From assembly GCA_040429635.1 (NCBI GenBank), contig CP158972.1, positions 1,684,001 to 1,748,000 of the forward strand: 64,000 nt of DNA, read 5' to 3'. A program made the position numbers and the translations under genes. This document shows, one piece after another, positions 55,478 through 63,127 of this stretch (position 1 is the first letter of the stretch; each line of letters opens with the position of its first letter). The notes beneath the pieces were generated by a model. That model was not told the DNA's origin. It saw nothing but the letters and a program-made list of their open reading frames with translations, and made no database searches. Origin of the DNA: Tamlana crocina (GTDB taxonomy: Bacteria > Bacteroidota > Bacteroidia > Flavobacteriales > Flavobacteriaceae).

Positions 55478-56320
55478 TTAGTGCCCGTGTTTAACAGCTT
55501 GTTCTTCTTTTTCTTTTTTCAACTGATTTTTTACCACAATTTTTGAAATATAAATACTCACTTGGTAAAGAATCAAAATCGGAATGGCCACAATAACCTG
55601 GCTGGCGATATCTGGAGGTGTAATAACGGCCGAAAGAATTAATACCACTACCAATGCGTACTTTCGGTATTTCCTTAATATTTGCGGGGTTACCAAACCT
55701 ATTTTGGTTAAAAAATAAATGATAATAGGTAATTCGAAAATCAAGCCAGAAGCCAGAGCCGATGAGCGCACCAAGGCAATATACGAACTGATATCAATTT
55801 GGTTATCCACAACATCAGAAATGCTGTAGTTCGCTAAGAAATTAAGCGACAACGGCGTAACGATATAGTAGCCAAAAAATACACCGATGAAAAACAATAA
55901 CGATGAAATAATGATAAAGCCGCGGGAATGTTTACGTTCGTTATCGTGCAAACCGGGACTTATAAATTTCCAAAGTTGATAAATGACGTAGGGAAATGAA
56001 ATGATGAATCCGCCTAAGATGGCCGTCCAAATATCGGCCGAAAATTGCCCGGCCATGGTGCGGTTTTGAATAATCATAGGCATTTCTTCAGCACAAAACG
56101 TTGTGTCCACTCCAATGAAATTCGCAGCCTGACATAAAAAATTGTAAGTTGGAAAGCTCATCCTTAGCGGTGCGAAAATGATTTGGTCGAAAATAAATCG
56201 GCTGAAAATAAAGGCCAGCGTAGCGACAATGATAACCGCCAAACAAATCCGGATTAAATGCCAGCGTAAATCTTCGAGATGGTCTAAAAAAGACATCTCA
56301 TTAATATTTTTTTTTGCCAT
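55478..56320 (-). CDS. tatC: Sec-independent protein translocase TatC
   Basis: A 280-residue inner-membrane protein, the receptor for twin-arginine signal peptides. MSFLDHLEDLRWHLIRICLA at residues 8-27 is the universal N-terminal motif, followed by six helices; PYVIYQLWKFISPGLHDNER is the conserved cytoplasmic loop and TPPDIASQVIVAIPILILYQ the fifth/sixth helix. The periplasmic loop between helices 1 and 2 is longer than in E. coli (about 35 extra residues with two Cys), as in many Bacteroidota. The start overlaps the kdsD stop (TAATG). Confidence 0.95.
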   Translation of the reverse strand: MAKKNINEMSFLDHLEDLRWHLIRICLAVIIVATLAFIFSRFIFDQIIFAPLRMSFPTYNFLCQAANFIGVDTTFCAEEMPMIIQNRTMAGQFSADIWTAILGGFIISFPYVIYQLWKFISPGLHDNERKHSRGFIIISSLLFFIGVFFGYYIVTPLSLNFLANYSISDVVDNQIDISSYIALVRSSALASGLIFELPIIIYFLTKIGLVTPQILRKYRKYALVVVLILSAVITPPDIASQVIVAIPILILYQVSIYISKIVVKNQLKKEKEEQAVKHGH

Positions 56321-57285
56321 TATATAATCCCTTCTTTTATTAAATCATGCAAATGAACCACACCTGCATATTTACCATCCTCTTCAACCAATAATTGCGA
56401 AATTTCATGGGTTTCCATCAGTTCAATGGCATCTATGGCCATCAATTTAGATTCGATGCGTTTAGGATTTTCGCTCATAATGTCTTTGGCGGTAAGTTTC
56501 GAAAAATCGTCGGCCTTGGTAAGCATTCGGCGTAAGTCGCCATCGGTAATAATACCTATTATTTTATCGTTTTCAACTACAGCGGTAACGCCTAGCATTT
56601 TTTCGGTTATTTCTACAATAACATCTTTTATGCTTGTGCCCAATTCCACTTTCGGCTTTTGGTTTGCAGAAGAAATATCTTTAACCCTTAAGTACAATTT
56701 TTTGCCCAAAGCGCCACCGGGGTGGTATTTGGCAAAATCGTTGCTTGAAAATCCGCGTAAATCCAACAAACACATCGCCAATGCATCGCCAATAACCAAT
56801 TGAGCAGTCGTGCTGGTGGTCGGTGCCAAATTGTTGGGGCAGGCCTCTTTTTCAACGTAAGCGTTCAAAATATAATCGGCGTGCTGACCTAAAAACGAAT
56901 CTTTATTTCCGGTTATGGCAATCAGTTTATTGTGAACCCGCTTTATAAGTGGCACCACCACTTTAATTTCGGGGGTATTGCCACTTTTCGAAAGGCAAAT
57001 CACTACATCGTCATTTTGGATGAGTCCCAAGTCGCCGTGAATAGCGTCGGCTGCATGCATAAAAATGGCGGGGGTACCAGTAGAATTTAAGGTAGCCACA
57101 ATCTTGTTGCCAATAATAGCACTTTTTCCAATTCCCGTAATAATCACACGACCTTTGGCGTTGTATATTAGTTTTACGGCTTCGGCAAAATCGTCTGTTA
57201 TTAAGCTAGATAGGTTTAAAACGGCTTGGGCTTCCATTTCGATAGTTTGTTTGGCCCGGCCTAGAATAGCATTTTTGTCTTTCAA
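56320..57285 (-). CDS. kdsD: Arabinose-5-phosphate isomerase (KdsD/KpsF)
   Basis: A 321-residue cytoplasmic enzyme that interconverts ribulose 5-phosphate and arabinose 5-phosphate, the first step to KDO. An SIS domain (residues about 40-175: RVIITGIGKSAIIGNKIVAT, CLSKSGNTPEIKVVVPLIK, APTTSTTAQLVIGDALAMCL) is followed by GFSSNDFAKYHPGGALGKKL and two CBS domains (about 205-321). This is the standard KdsD layout. The start at 57283-57285 fits the family; an 80-200 bp region upstream is shared with divergent recQ. Confidence 0.95.
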   Translation of the reverse strand: MKDKNAILGRAKQTIEMEAQAVLNLSSLITDDFAEAVKLIYNAKGRVIITGIGKSAIIGNKIVATLNSTGTPAIFMHAADAIHGDLGLIQNDDVVICLSKSGNTPEIKVVVPLIKRVHNKLIAITGNKDSFLGQHADYILNAYVEKEACPNNLAPTTSTTAQLVIGDALAMCLLDLRGFSSNDFAKYHPGGALGKKLYLRVKDISSANQKPKVELGTSIKDVIVEITEKMLGVTAVVENDKIIGIITDGDLRRMLTKADDFSKLTAKDIMSENPKRIESKLMAIDAIELMETHEISQLLVEEDGKYAGVVHLHDLIKEGII

Positions 57286-57485
57286 ATTTTGTTATTTTTA
57301 GGTTGATGTTTAAAGAATTTATTATCTTTAAATGATAATCAAAATTGAAAATTGTTGTAATTTGGATTTTCGTTACAAAACTAACGAAAAAAATATGAGG
57401 GTTCTTCAAATGCTATATTAAATTCAATGATTCGGATTTAATGATTTATAGTTATTTTTAATTTAGTTAAATTTTAATTCAGTTC

Positions 57486-59690
57486 ATGTCAATAACAAAA
57501 ACCGACTTGCAGGACGCCCTAAAAAAATATTTTGGGTTTGGCAAGTTTAAAGGACTTCAAGAAAATGTTATAGATAGTCTCTTATCAGGAAATCATACGT
57601 TTGTAATTATGCCCACTGGCGGCGGTAAATCGCTATGTTATCAGTTGCCCGCTTTAATGAGCGAAGGCACGGCCATTGTGGTCTCTCCATTAATTGCGTT
57701 GATGAAAAATCAAGTGGATGCCATTAGAGGTGTTTCAAAAGAAGATGGCGTGGCTCACGTATTGAATTCGTCTTTGAATAAAACGGAAGTAAAAAGAGTA
57801 AAACAGGATATTGTTGACGGAACCACCAAGTTGCTTTACGTAGCGCCAGAATCGTTGACCAAAGAAGAAAATGTTGAATTCTTAAAAACGGTGAAAATAT
57901 CGTTTTTGGCCATTGACGAAGCGCACTGTATTAGCGAATGGGGACATGATTTTAGACCAGAGTACCGTAACCTTAGAAACATCATTGGCCGTATTGGGGA
58001 AAATATTCCTATTATTGGTTTAACCGCTACGGCAACCCCGAAAGTTCAGGAGGATATAATTAAAAACTTAGGTATTACGGGAGCGAAAACTTTTAAAGCT
58101 TCCTTTAACCGCCCTAATTTATATTACGAAGTACGACCAAAAACTAAAAATGTAGATGTCGATATCATTCGTTTCATAAAACAAAACGAAGGAAAATCGG
58201 GCATTGTTTACTGTTTAAGTAGAAAGCGGGTTGAAGAGTTGGCGCAAGTACTTCAAGTAAATGGCATCAAAGCGGTGCCTTATCATGCTGGGCTCGATGC
58301 CAAATCGCGTTCGCTTTACCAAGATCAATTTTTAATGGAAGATGTCGATGTGGTGGTGGCAACAATCGCATTTGGAATGGGCATTGATAAACCCGATGTG
58401 CGATTTGTAATCCATCACGATATCCCAAAAAGTATTGAAAGCTATTATCAGGAAACCGGACGTGCGGGTCGAGATGGGGGCGAAGGCCATTGTTTAGCTT
58501 TCTATTCCTACAAAGACATTGAAAAGCTAGAAAAATTCATGTCGGGCAAACCAGTAGCCGAACAGGAAATTGGTCATGCGCTGTTGCAAGAGGTGGTGGC
58601 TTTTGCCGAAACTTCCATTTCGCGACGGAAATTCATTCTACATTATTTTGGGGAAGAATTTGATAACGAAACCGGAGAAGGTGGTGATATGGACGATAAC
58701 GTTCGTCACCCAAAAAAGAAAATTGAAGCGAAAGATGATGTGAAACTGCTTTTGGAAGTGATTGAAAAGACGAATCAAAAATACAAATCGAAAGACTTGG
58801 TGAACGTTTTGGTAGGCAAGGAAAATGCACTTATTAATTCGCACAAAACCAATGAACAGCCCTTTTTTGGACAAGGAAAAGCCAAAGACAAAAAATATTG
58901 GATGGCACTTTTAAGACAGGCTTTGGTGGCTGGTTATCTTAAAAAAGATATTGAAACCTATGGCGTTATTAAACTTTCAAAGGAGGGTAAAGATTTCATA
59001 AAGAAACCGCAGTCGTTTATGATGACTGAAGACCACGTTTTCGATAGCGCTGAAGATGACGGAAATATTATCACCGCGGCTAAAGGTGGTGGAGCAGTGG
59101 CCGACGAAGCTTTGATGGGCATGCTCAAGGATCTTCGTAAAAAGAATGCCAAGAAATTAGGCGTTCCGCCATTTGTAATTTTTCAAGATCCGTCGTTGGA
59201 AGATATGGCACTTAAATACCCGACCACGATTGCAGAATTGAGCAATGTACATGGTGTTGGAGATGGAAAAGCCAAAAAATACGGAAAGGATTTTGTGGCT
59301 ATGATAGCCAAATATGTCGAGGAAAATGATATTGTTAGGCCAGATGACTTGGTGGTTAAATCAACGGGTGTAAATTCTTCAAATAAACTTTACATTATTC
59401 AAAATGTAGATCGCAAACTGCCGTTGGATGACATTGCTGCTTCCAAAGGCATGAGTATGGAAGAATTCATAAAGGAAATGGAAGCCATTGTTTATTCAGG
59501 AACAAAACTGAACATCGATTATTGGATTGACGACGTTTTGGATGAGGACCAGCAAGAAGAAATCCATGAATATTTTATGGAATCGGAATCTGATGATATC
59601 AAATCAGCCATTGAAGAATTTGATGGCGATTACGACGATGAAGAGCTGCGCTTATACCGAATTAAATTTATAAGCGAAGTGGCTAATTAA
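57486..59690 (+). CDS. recQ: ATP-dependent DNA helicase RecQ
   Basis: A 734-residue 3'-5' helicase acting in recombination and replication-fork repair. Motifs: FKGLQENVIDSLLSG, Walker A MPTGGGKSLCYQLPALM near residue 40-56, LAIDEAHCISEWGHDFRPEY (DEAH), GLTATATPKVQEDI, IAFGMGIDKPDVRFVIH and QETGRAGRDG. An RQC region follows, then an HRDC-like domain (about 560-640: PPFVIFQDPSLEDMALKYP) and a C-terminal helix-turn-helix-like region. The four Cys that bind zinc in E. coli RecQ are not seen; the matching stretch reads FGEEFDNETGEGGDMDDN. Confidence 0.95.
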   Translation: MSITKTDLQDALKKYFGFGKFKGLQENVIDSLLSGNHTFVIMPTGGGKSLCYQLPALMSEGTAIVVSPLIALMKNQVDAIRGVSKEDGVAHVLNSSLNKTEVKRVKQDIVDGTTKLLYVAPESLTKEENVEFLKTVKISFLAIDEAHCISEWGHDFRPEYRNLRNIIGRIGENIPIIGLTATATPKVQEDIIKNLGITGAKTFKASFNRPNLYYEVRPKTKNVDVDIIRFIKQNEGKSGIVYCLSRKRVEELAQVLQVNGIKAVPYHAGLDAKSRSLYQDQFLMEDVDVVVATIAFGMGIDKPDVRFVIHHDIPKSIESYYQETGRAGRDGGEGHCLAFYSYKDIEKLEKFMSGKPVAEQEIGHALLQEVVAFAETSISRRKFILHYFGEEFDNETGEGGDMDDNVRHPKKKIEAKDDVKLLLEVIEKTNQKYKSKDLVNVLVGKENALINSHKTNEQPFFGQGKAKDKKYWMALLRQALVAGYLKKDIETYGVIKLSKEGKDFIKKPQSFMMTEDHVFDSAEDDGNIITAAKGGGAVADEALMGMLKDLRKKNAKKLGVPPFVIFQDPSLEDMALKYPTTIAELSNVHGVGDGKAKKYGKDFVAMIAKYVEENDIVRPDDLVVKSTGVNSSNKLYIIQNVDRKLPLDDIAASKGMSMEEFIKEMEAIVYSGTKLNIDYWIDDVLDEDQQEEIHEYFMESESDDIKSAIEEFDGDYDDEELRLYRIKFISEVAN

Positions 59691-59728
59691 ACTTTGTGTC
59701 TAACTTCGTACTTCCCACTTTGTTTTCT

Positions 59729-59736
59729 ATCTTTAC
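59729..59736 (+). promoter_or_regulatory. Possible -7 promoter box of the PPIase gene
   Basis: TATCTTTA, one base off TAnnTTTG, 21 bases before the ATG at 59758. A TTTG further upstream is too distant to be a clean -33 element. Confidence 0.35.
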
Positions 59737-59757
59737 ACTTTCTTAAAAATTAGAACA

Positions 59758-60690
59758 ATGCAAGACGGATTATACGCAAAATTCAATACTACAAAAGGAG
59801 AAATCCTAGTGGCTCTAGAGTACCAAAAAACACCGGGAACTGTTGGTAACTTTGTGGCTTTGGCCGAAGGAAATTTAGAAAATAATGCTAAACCACAGGG
59901 TAAACCTTATTATGATGGCTTAAAGTTCCACAGAGTCATTCCAGATTTTATGATTCAGGGAGGCTGTCCTCAAGGTTCGGGAGCAGGTAACCCGGGTTAT
60001 CAGTTCGATGACGAGTTTCACCCGGATTTAAAACACGATGGCCCAGGCATATTGTCTATGGCCAATGCAGGGCCAGGAACCAACGGAAGCCAGTTTTTCA
60101 TCACGCATGTTGAAACGCCTTGGTTGGATAACAAACACACGGTTTTCGGAAAAGTGGAGCACGGACAAGAAGTGGTTGATGCTATTGCGCAAGGCGATAA
60201 AATCGAATCTTTGGAAATAGTACGTGTTGGTGATGAAGCTGAAAATTTCAATGCCGTTGAAGCTTTTAGAGTGTTTGAAGGTGCTCGTGAAAAAAGAATT
60301 GCTGAAGCTAAAGAAGCGGCCGAAGCCGAATTGGATAAAATAGCTGCAGGATTTAAAAAGACCGATAGTGGTTTGCGTTACCAAATTCTTCAAGAAGGCA
60401 ACGGCACAAAAGCCGATAAGGGAAAAACGGTTTCTGTACATTACAAAGGGCAGTTGTCTGATGGAACGGTTTTCGATTCGTCGTACAAACGTAACGAACC
60501 TATCGAATTCCCCATTGGAGTGGGGCAGGTTATTCCGGGTTGGGACGAAGGTATCCAACTTTTAAAAGTGGGCGATAAAGCCCGTTTGGTAATACCTAGC
60601 CACTTAGGCTACGGTAGCCGAGGTGCTGGCGGTGTTATTCCACCAGATGCTACATTGGTATTTGATGTAGAGCTTATGAATGTGAAGTAA
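59758..60690 (+). CDS. Cyclophilin-FKBP fusion peptidyl-prolyl isomerase
   Basis: A 310-residue cytoplasmic protein with two unrelated prolyl-isomerase domains. Residues about 5-165 are a cyclophilin ([52 protein letters not shown]). A charged, Ala/Glu-rich helix (about 170-205) links it to an FKBP domain (about 215-310: [60 protein letters not shown]). The FKBP active-site residues Tyr, Asp, Phe and Trp are present. This order (cyclophilin then FKBP) is the CFBP type of dual-family PPIase. Single-gene unit with its own terminator. Confidence 0.93.
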   Translation: MQDGLYAKFNTTKGEILVALEYQKTPGTVGNFVALAEGNLENNAKPQGKPYYDGLKFHRVIPDFMIQGGCPQGSGAGNPGYQFDDEFHPDLKHDGPGILSMANAGPGTNGSQFFITHVETPWLDNKHTVFGKVEHGQEVVDAIAQGDKIESLEIVRVGDEAENFNAVEAFRVFEGAREKRIAEAKEAAEAELDKIAAGFKKTDSGLRYQILQEGNGTKADKGKTVSVHYKGQLSDGTVFDSSYKRNEPIEFPIGVGQVIPGWDEGIQLLKVGDKARLVIPSHLGYGSRGAGGVIPPDATLVFDVELMNVK

Positions 60691-60714
60691 GCCACTTTCA
60701 AATAATAACATATC

Positions 60715-60747
60715 AAAAAGCATCTAAATTTATTTAGGTGCTTTTTT
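60715..60747 (+). terminator. Rho-independent terminator after the PPIase gene
   Basis: The stem AAGCATCTAAA/TTTAGGTGCTT (one wobble pair) has a loop of about four bases, followed by a run of T. It begins 25 bases after the stop codon. The A-run before it may let it work on the opposite strand too. Confidence 0.85.
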
Positions 60748-60800
60748 GTTTTTCGAAACCGTTGTAATGTGTTACTAAATTGATTCCCCAATGGGCTAGC

Positions 60801-60824
60801 GCTTCGACCCCGCTCAGCGTGACA
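60801..60824 (-). repeat. Dispersed repeat, half copy in reverse orientation
   Basis: The reverse complement reads TGTCACGCTGAGCGGGGTCG followed by AAGC, matching the first arm of the copies at 7339 and 39262. Confidence 0.75.
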
Positions 60825-60923
60825 GTGATGTATAACGAAAATTAAAAGTAGCTACTGTTGAAAAGGAAACAGAAAAATTTCAAACAATTCCGTTTTGTAT
60901 TCAGAATATAAAATTTAGTATAG

Positions 60924-61043
60924 GCGTCAATTCGAGTGGATTTTTCGATTGAAATGAGAAAAATTTTTATCGAGAATTGGACTTTGCCTATCTCGAAGTT
61001 CTCGATACAATTTCTCGTGCCTCAAAATCACTCGAACAGACGC
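60924..61043. repeat. 120-bp imperfect palindrome, MITE-like
   Basis: The ends GCGTCAATTCGAGTG and CACTCGAACAGACGC are inverted repeats (13 of 15). Inner parts also pair: GAGAAAAATTTTTATCGAGA and the reverse complement of TTCTCGATACAATTTCTC. It carries no open frame. It has a different sequence from the TGTCA repeats but shares their TTCGAG core. Confidence 0.8.
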
Positions 61044-61068
61044 ATAAACTATTATATGTAAAAACCAA

Positions 61069-61818
61069 TTAAATAATCTTCTTGATCACACGAAGCTTAT
61101 GGGTGTGCATCCTTCTGTCAGCATTGTAAATGCCAGAATGGTCCAAACGGTCAATTCTCACTTTTCCGTGGGCGTGGATGATGTAGTTGTCTTTCATAAT
61201 AATACCTACGTGCGTTATGATGCCCTCTTGATTGTCAAAAAACGCCAAATCGCCCGGTTCGCTTTCTTCAATAAAACTGAGGGCTTCACCTTGAGTTGCT
61301 TGCTGTGAGGCATCACGGAGTAAATTATAGCCATTTAACTTATATACCATTTGGGTAAAACCAGAGCAGTCGATGCCAAAAGGTGTTTTTCCTCCCCATA
61401 AATAGGGGGCGTCTAAAAATAGAAAAGCTGTTTTTATAATATTCGATTTGTCATTTTTGCAATCAATAAACCCGCCATCGTAATTATGATTCAAAAGCGG
61501 AAGACCGTTTAAGGTTGCTCCAATGGAAATGGGGAATATTTGGTGATTTTCGTCTTCAATAAATTCAACCAAATCGGTCGAAAGTTTTTGGGGTTGGCTG
61601 TTCAGCGCTTTATAGGCTGCCTCGTTAATTTCAAGGTATTGTTTGTTGTCTATCCAGCCTTCATATTTATCAAAAGAAAGGCGGATTTTGCTCCAATTTT
61701 TGCGTTGTTCCAAAACCTTAAAAAATTCACCGTATAGTACTTGCGATACCAATTCGCTAGTGTCGGCCGGTTCATTTCTAAGTGGGACAATGCTTAAATT
61801 ACAAATTCCGTATTGCAT
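61069..61818 (-). CDS. C40 family peptidase (NlpC/P60) with SH3 domain
   Basis: A 249-residue protein. Residues about 1-60 form an SH3-like domain (SIVPLRNEPADTSELVSQVL, then KIRLSFDKYEGWIDNKQYLE). The NlpC/P60 domain follows: YLWGGKTPFGIDCSGFTQMV near residues 134-153 with the catalytic Cys, then GDLAFFDNQEGIITHVGIIM with the catalytic His near 208, and a third polar residue in YIIHAHGKVRI. Such enzymes cleave peptide links in peptidoglycan, often at gamma-D-Glu bonds. No signal peptide is visible, so action on imported muropeptides is possible. Eight bases downstream of the thiolase gene. Confidence 0.92.
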   Translation of the reverse strand: MQYGICNLSIVPLRNEPADTSELVSQVLYGEFFKVLEQRKNWSKIRLSFDKYEGWIDNKQYLEINEAAYKALNSQPQKLSTDLVEFIEDENHQIFPISIGATLNGLPLLNHNYDGGFIDCKNDKSNIIKTAFLFLDAPYLWGGKTPFGIDCSGFTQMVYKLNGYNLLRDASQQATQGEALSFIEESEPGDLAFFDNQEGIITHVGIIMKDNYIIHAHGKVRIDRLDHSGIYNADRRMHTHKLRVIKKII

Positions 61819-61827
61819 TAAATACTT

Positions 61828-63006
61828 TTAGTTGCGTTCAATAATCATTGCCGATGCCCCTCCGCCGCCGTTACAAATGGCTGCCGCACCTATTTTTGCT
61901 TGGTTTTGTTCTAAAACGTTGAGAAGCGTAATTAAAATTCTAACTCCAGAACAACCCAATGGGTGACCCAAAGAAACCGCTCCGCCATTTACATTGACGT
62001 TGGAATCGTTAAGGCCTAAAATTTTCATATTGGCCAAACCAACAACCGAAAACGCTTCATTAAATTCAAAATAATCGACTTTGTCAATTGTAATATTAGC
62101 TTTTTTTAATGCTTTGGGTAGCGCCTTTGCCGGGGCCGTTGTAAACCATTCGGGTTCCTGTGCAGCATCGGCGTAGCTTTTAATGGTTGCCAGAGGTTTC
62201 AAGCCTAATTCATCAGCTTTCCTTTTACTCATTAAAACCATGGCACCGGCACCATCGTTTATCGTGGATGCATTGGCTGCTGTTACGGTACCTTCTTTTG
62301 AAAATACCGGCCGCAATTGCGGAATTTTATCTATCCTAACATTTTTATATTCTTCATCTTCGGTAACGATAACAGGGTCACCTTTTCGTTGTGGAACTTC
62401 AACGGGTACGATTTCATTGTTGAATTTTCCGTTGTTCCAAGCTTCCGCTGATCGTTTATAAGATTGGATAGCGTAAGCATCTTGTTCTTCCCTTGAAAAT
62501 TTATATTTAACGGCGCAAGCATCGGCACAAACCCCCATGGCATTTTGGTCGTAGGCGTCAACCAAACCATCTTTCTGCATGCCGTCTACTAAAGTTGTTG
62601 GTCCAAATTTGGTTCCTGTACGGGCGTGTAGGTAATGTGGGATAAGGCTCATGTTTTCCATGCCTCCGGCAACTACTATTTCGGCATCGCCAAGAGCAAT
62701 AGCTTGTGCGGCCTGCATAACGGCTTTCATCCCCGAAGCACATACTTTGTTTACCGTTGTACACGGTACCGTGTTGGGAATGCCCGCATATATCGCAGCT
62801 TGACGCGCAGGAGCTTGCCCTGAACCTGCTTGTACCACATGCCCCATTAAAACCTCTTCAACAAATTCTGGTTTAAGATTTATTTTTTCCAGAGCACCCT
62901 TTATGGCAATGGCACCCAATTTTGGGGCAGGTATGGTAGACAAAGCCCCCATAAAGCTGCCAATGGGGGTTCTGGCGGCAGAAACAATAACAACTTGGTT
63001 ATCCAT
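61828..63006 (-). CDS. Acetyl-CoA C-acetyltransferase (thiolase)
   Basis: A 392-residue thiolase, normal length. The nucleophilic Cys is in TVNKVCASGMKAVMQAAQ near residue 88; VVAGGMENMSLIPHYL follows; the catalytic His is in NGGAVSLGHPLGCSGVRI near 351; the second Cys is in AAICNGGGGASAMI near 381. It condenses or cleaves acetoacetyl-CoA and may serve fatty-acid or amino-acid breakdown. The start at 63004-63006 (MDNQVVIVSAARTPIGSFMG) matches the family. It diverges from the HD phosphohydrolase gene and shares a direction with the NlpC/P60 gene. Confidence 0.95.
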   Translation of the reverse strand: MDNQVVIVSAARTPIGSFMGALSTIPAPKLGAIAIKGALEKINLKPEFVEEVLMGHVVQAGSGQAPARQAAIYAGIPNTVPCTTVNKVCASGMKAVMQAAQAIALGDAEIVVAGGMENMSLIPHYLHARTGTKFGPTTLVDGMQKDGLVDAYDQNAMGVCADACAVKYKFSREEQDAYAIQSYKRSAEAWNNGKFNNEIVPVEVPQRKGDPVIVTEDEEYKNVRIDKIPQLRPVFSKEGTVTAANASTINDGAGAMVLMSKRKADELGLKPLATIKSYADAAQEPEWFTTAPAKALPKALKKANITIDKVDYFEFNEAFSVVGLANMKILGLNDSNVNVNGGAVSLGHPLGCSGVRILITLLNVLEQNQAKIGAAAICNGGGGASAMIIERN

Positions 63007-63111
63007 TAGTTTAAAATCTTTACTTTAGTACTTGCGAAAATAACGATTTTTTGATAGAAACTTGAACGTTTCAGCTATTATAAAAATAGCCCAAACCTCT
63101 TATAAATTTAT

Positions 63112-63119
63112 TACTTTTG
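63112..63119 (+). promoter_or_regulatory. Possible -7 promoter box before the 7TM-HD gene
   Basis: TACTTTTG matches TAnnTTTG exactly but is only eight bases before the ATG at 63128, which would leave almost no leader. It may be chance. Confidence 0.25.
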
Positions 63120-63127
63120 GTTTTTAG

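Larger units (their letters stand above)
60691..61068. other. 378-bp gene-free region with terminator and two repeat types
   Basis: Contains no plausible gene. It holds the PPIase terminator (60715-60747), a reverse-oriented half copy of the dispersed repeat (60801-60824), and the 120-bp palindrome (60924-61043). It lies between two convergent genes. Confidence 0.8.

Noticed and set aside
60028-60558. A 176-residue open frame on the minus strand inside the PPIase gene
   Set aside because: It is wholly antisense to a well-supported gene, has no recognisable motif, and its composition (Phe/Ser-rich) is typical of antisense shadows in this genome.
7339-60824. Dispersed repeats as a CRISPR array or insertion sequence
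   Set aside because: Copies are scattered many kilobases apart with no regular spacers, no cas genes and no transposase in the window.
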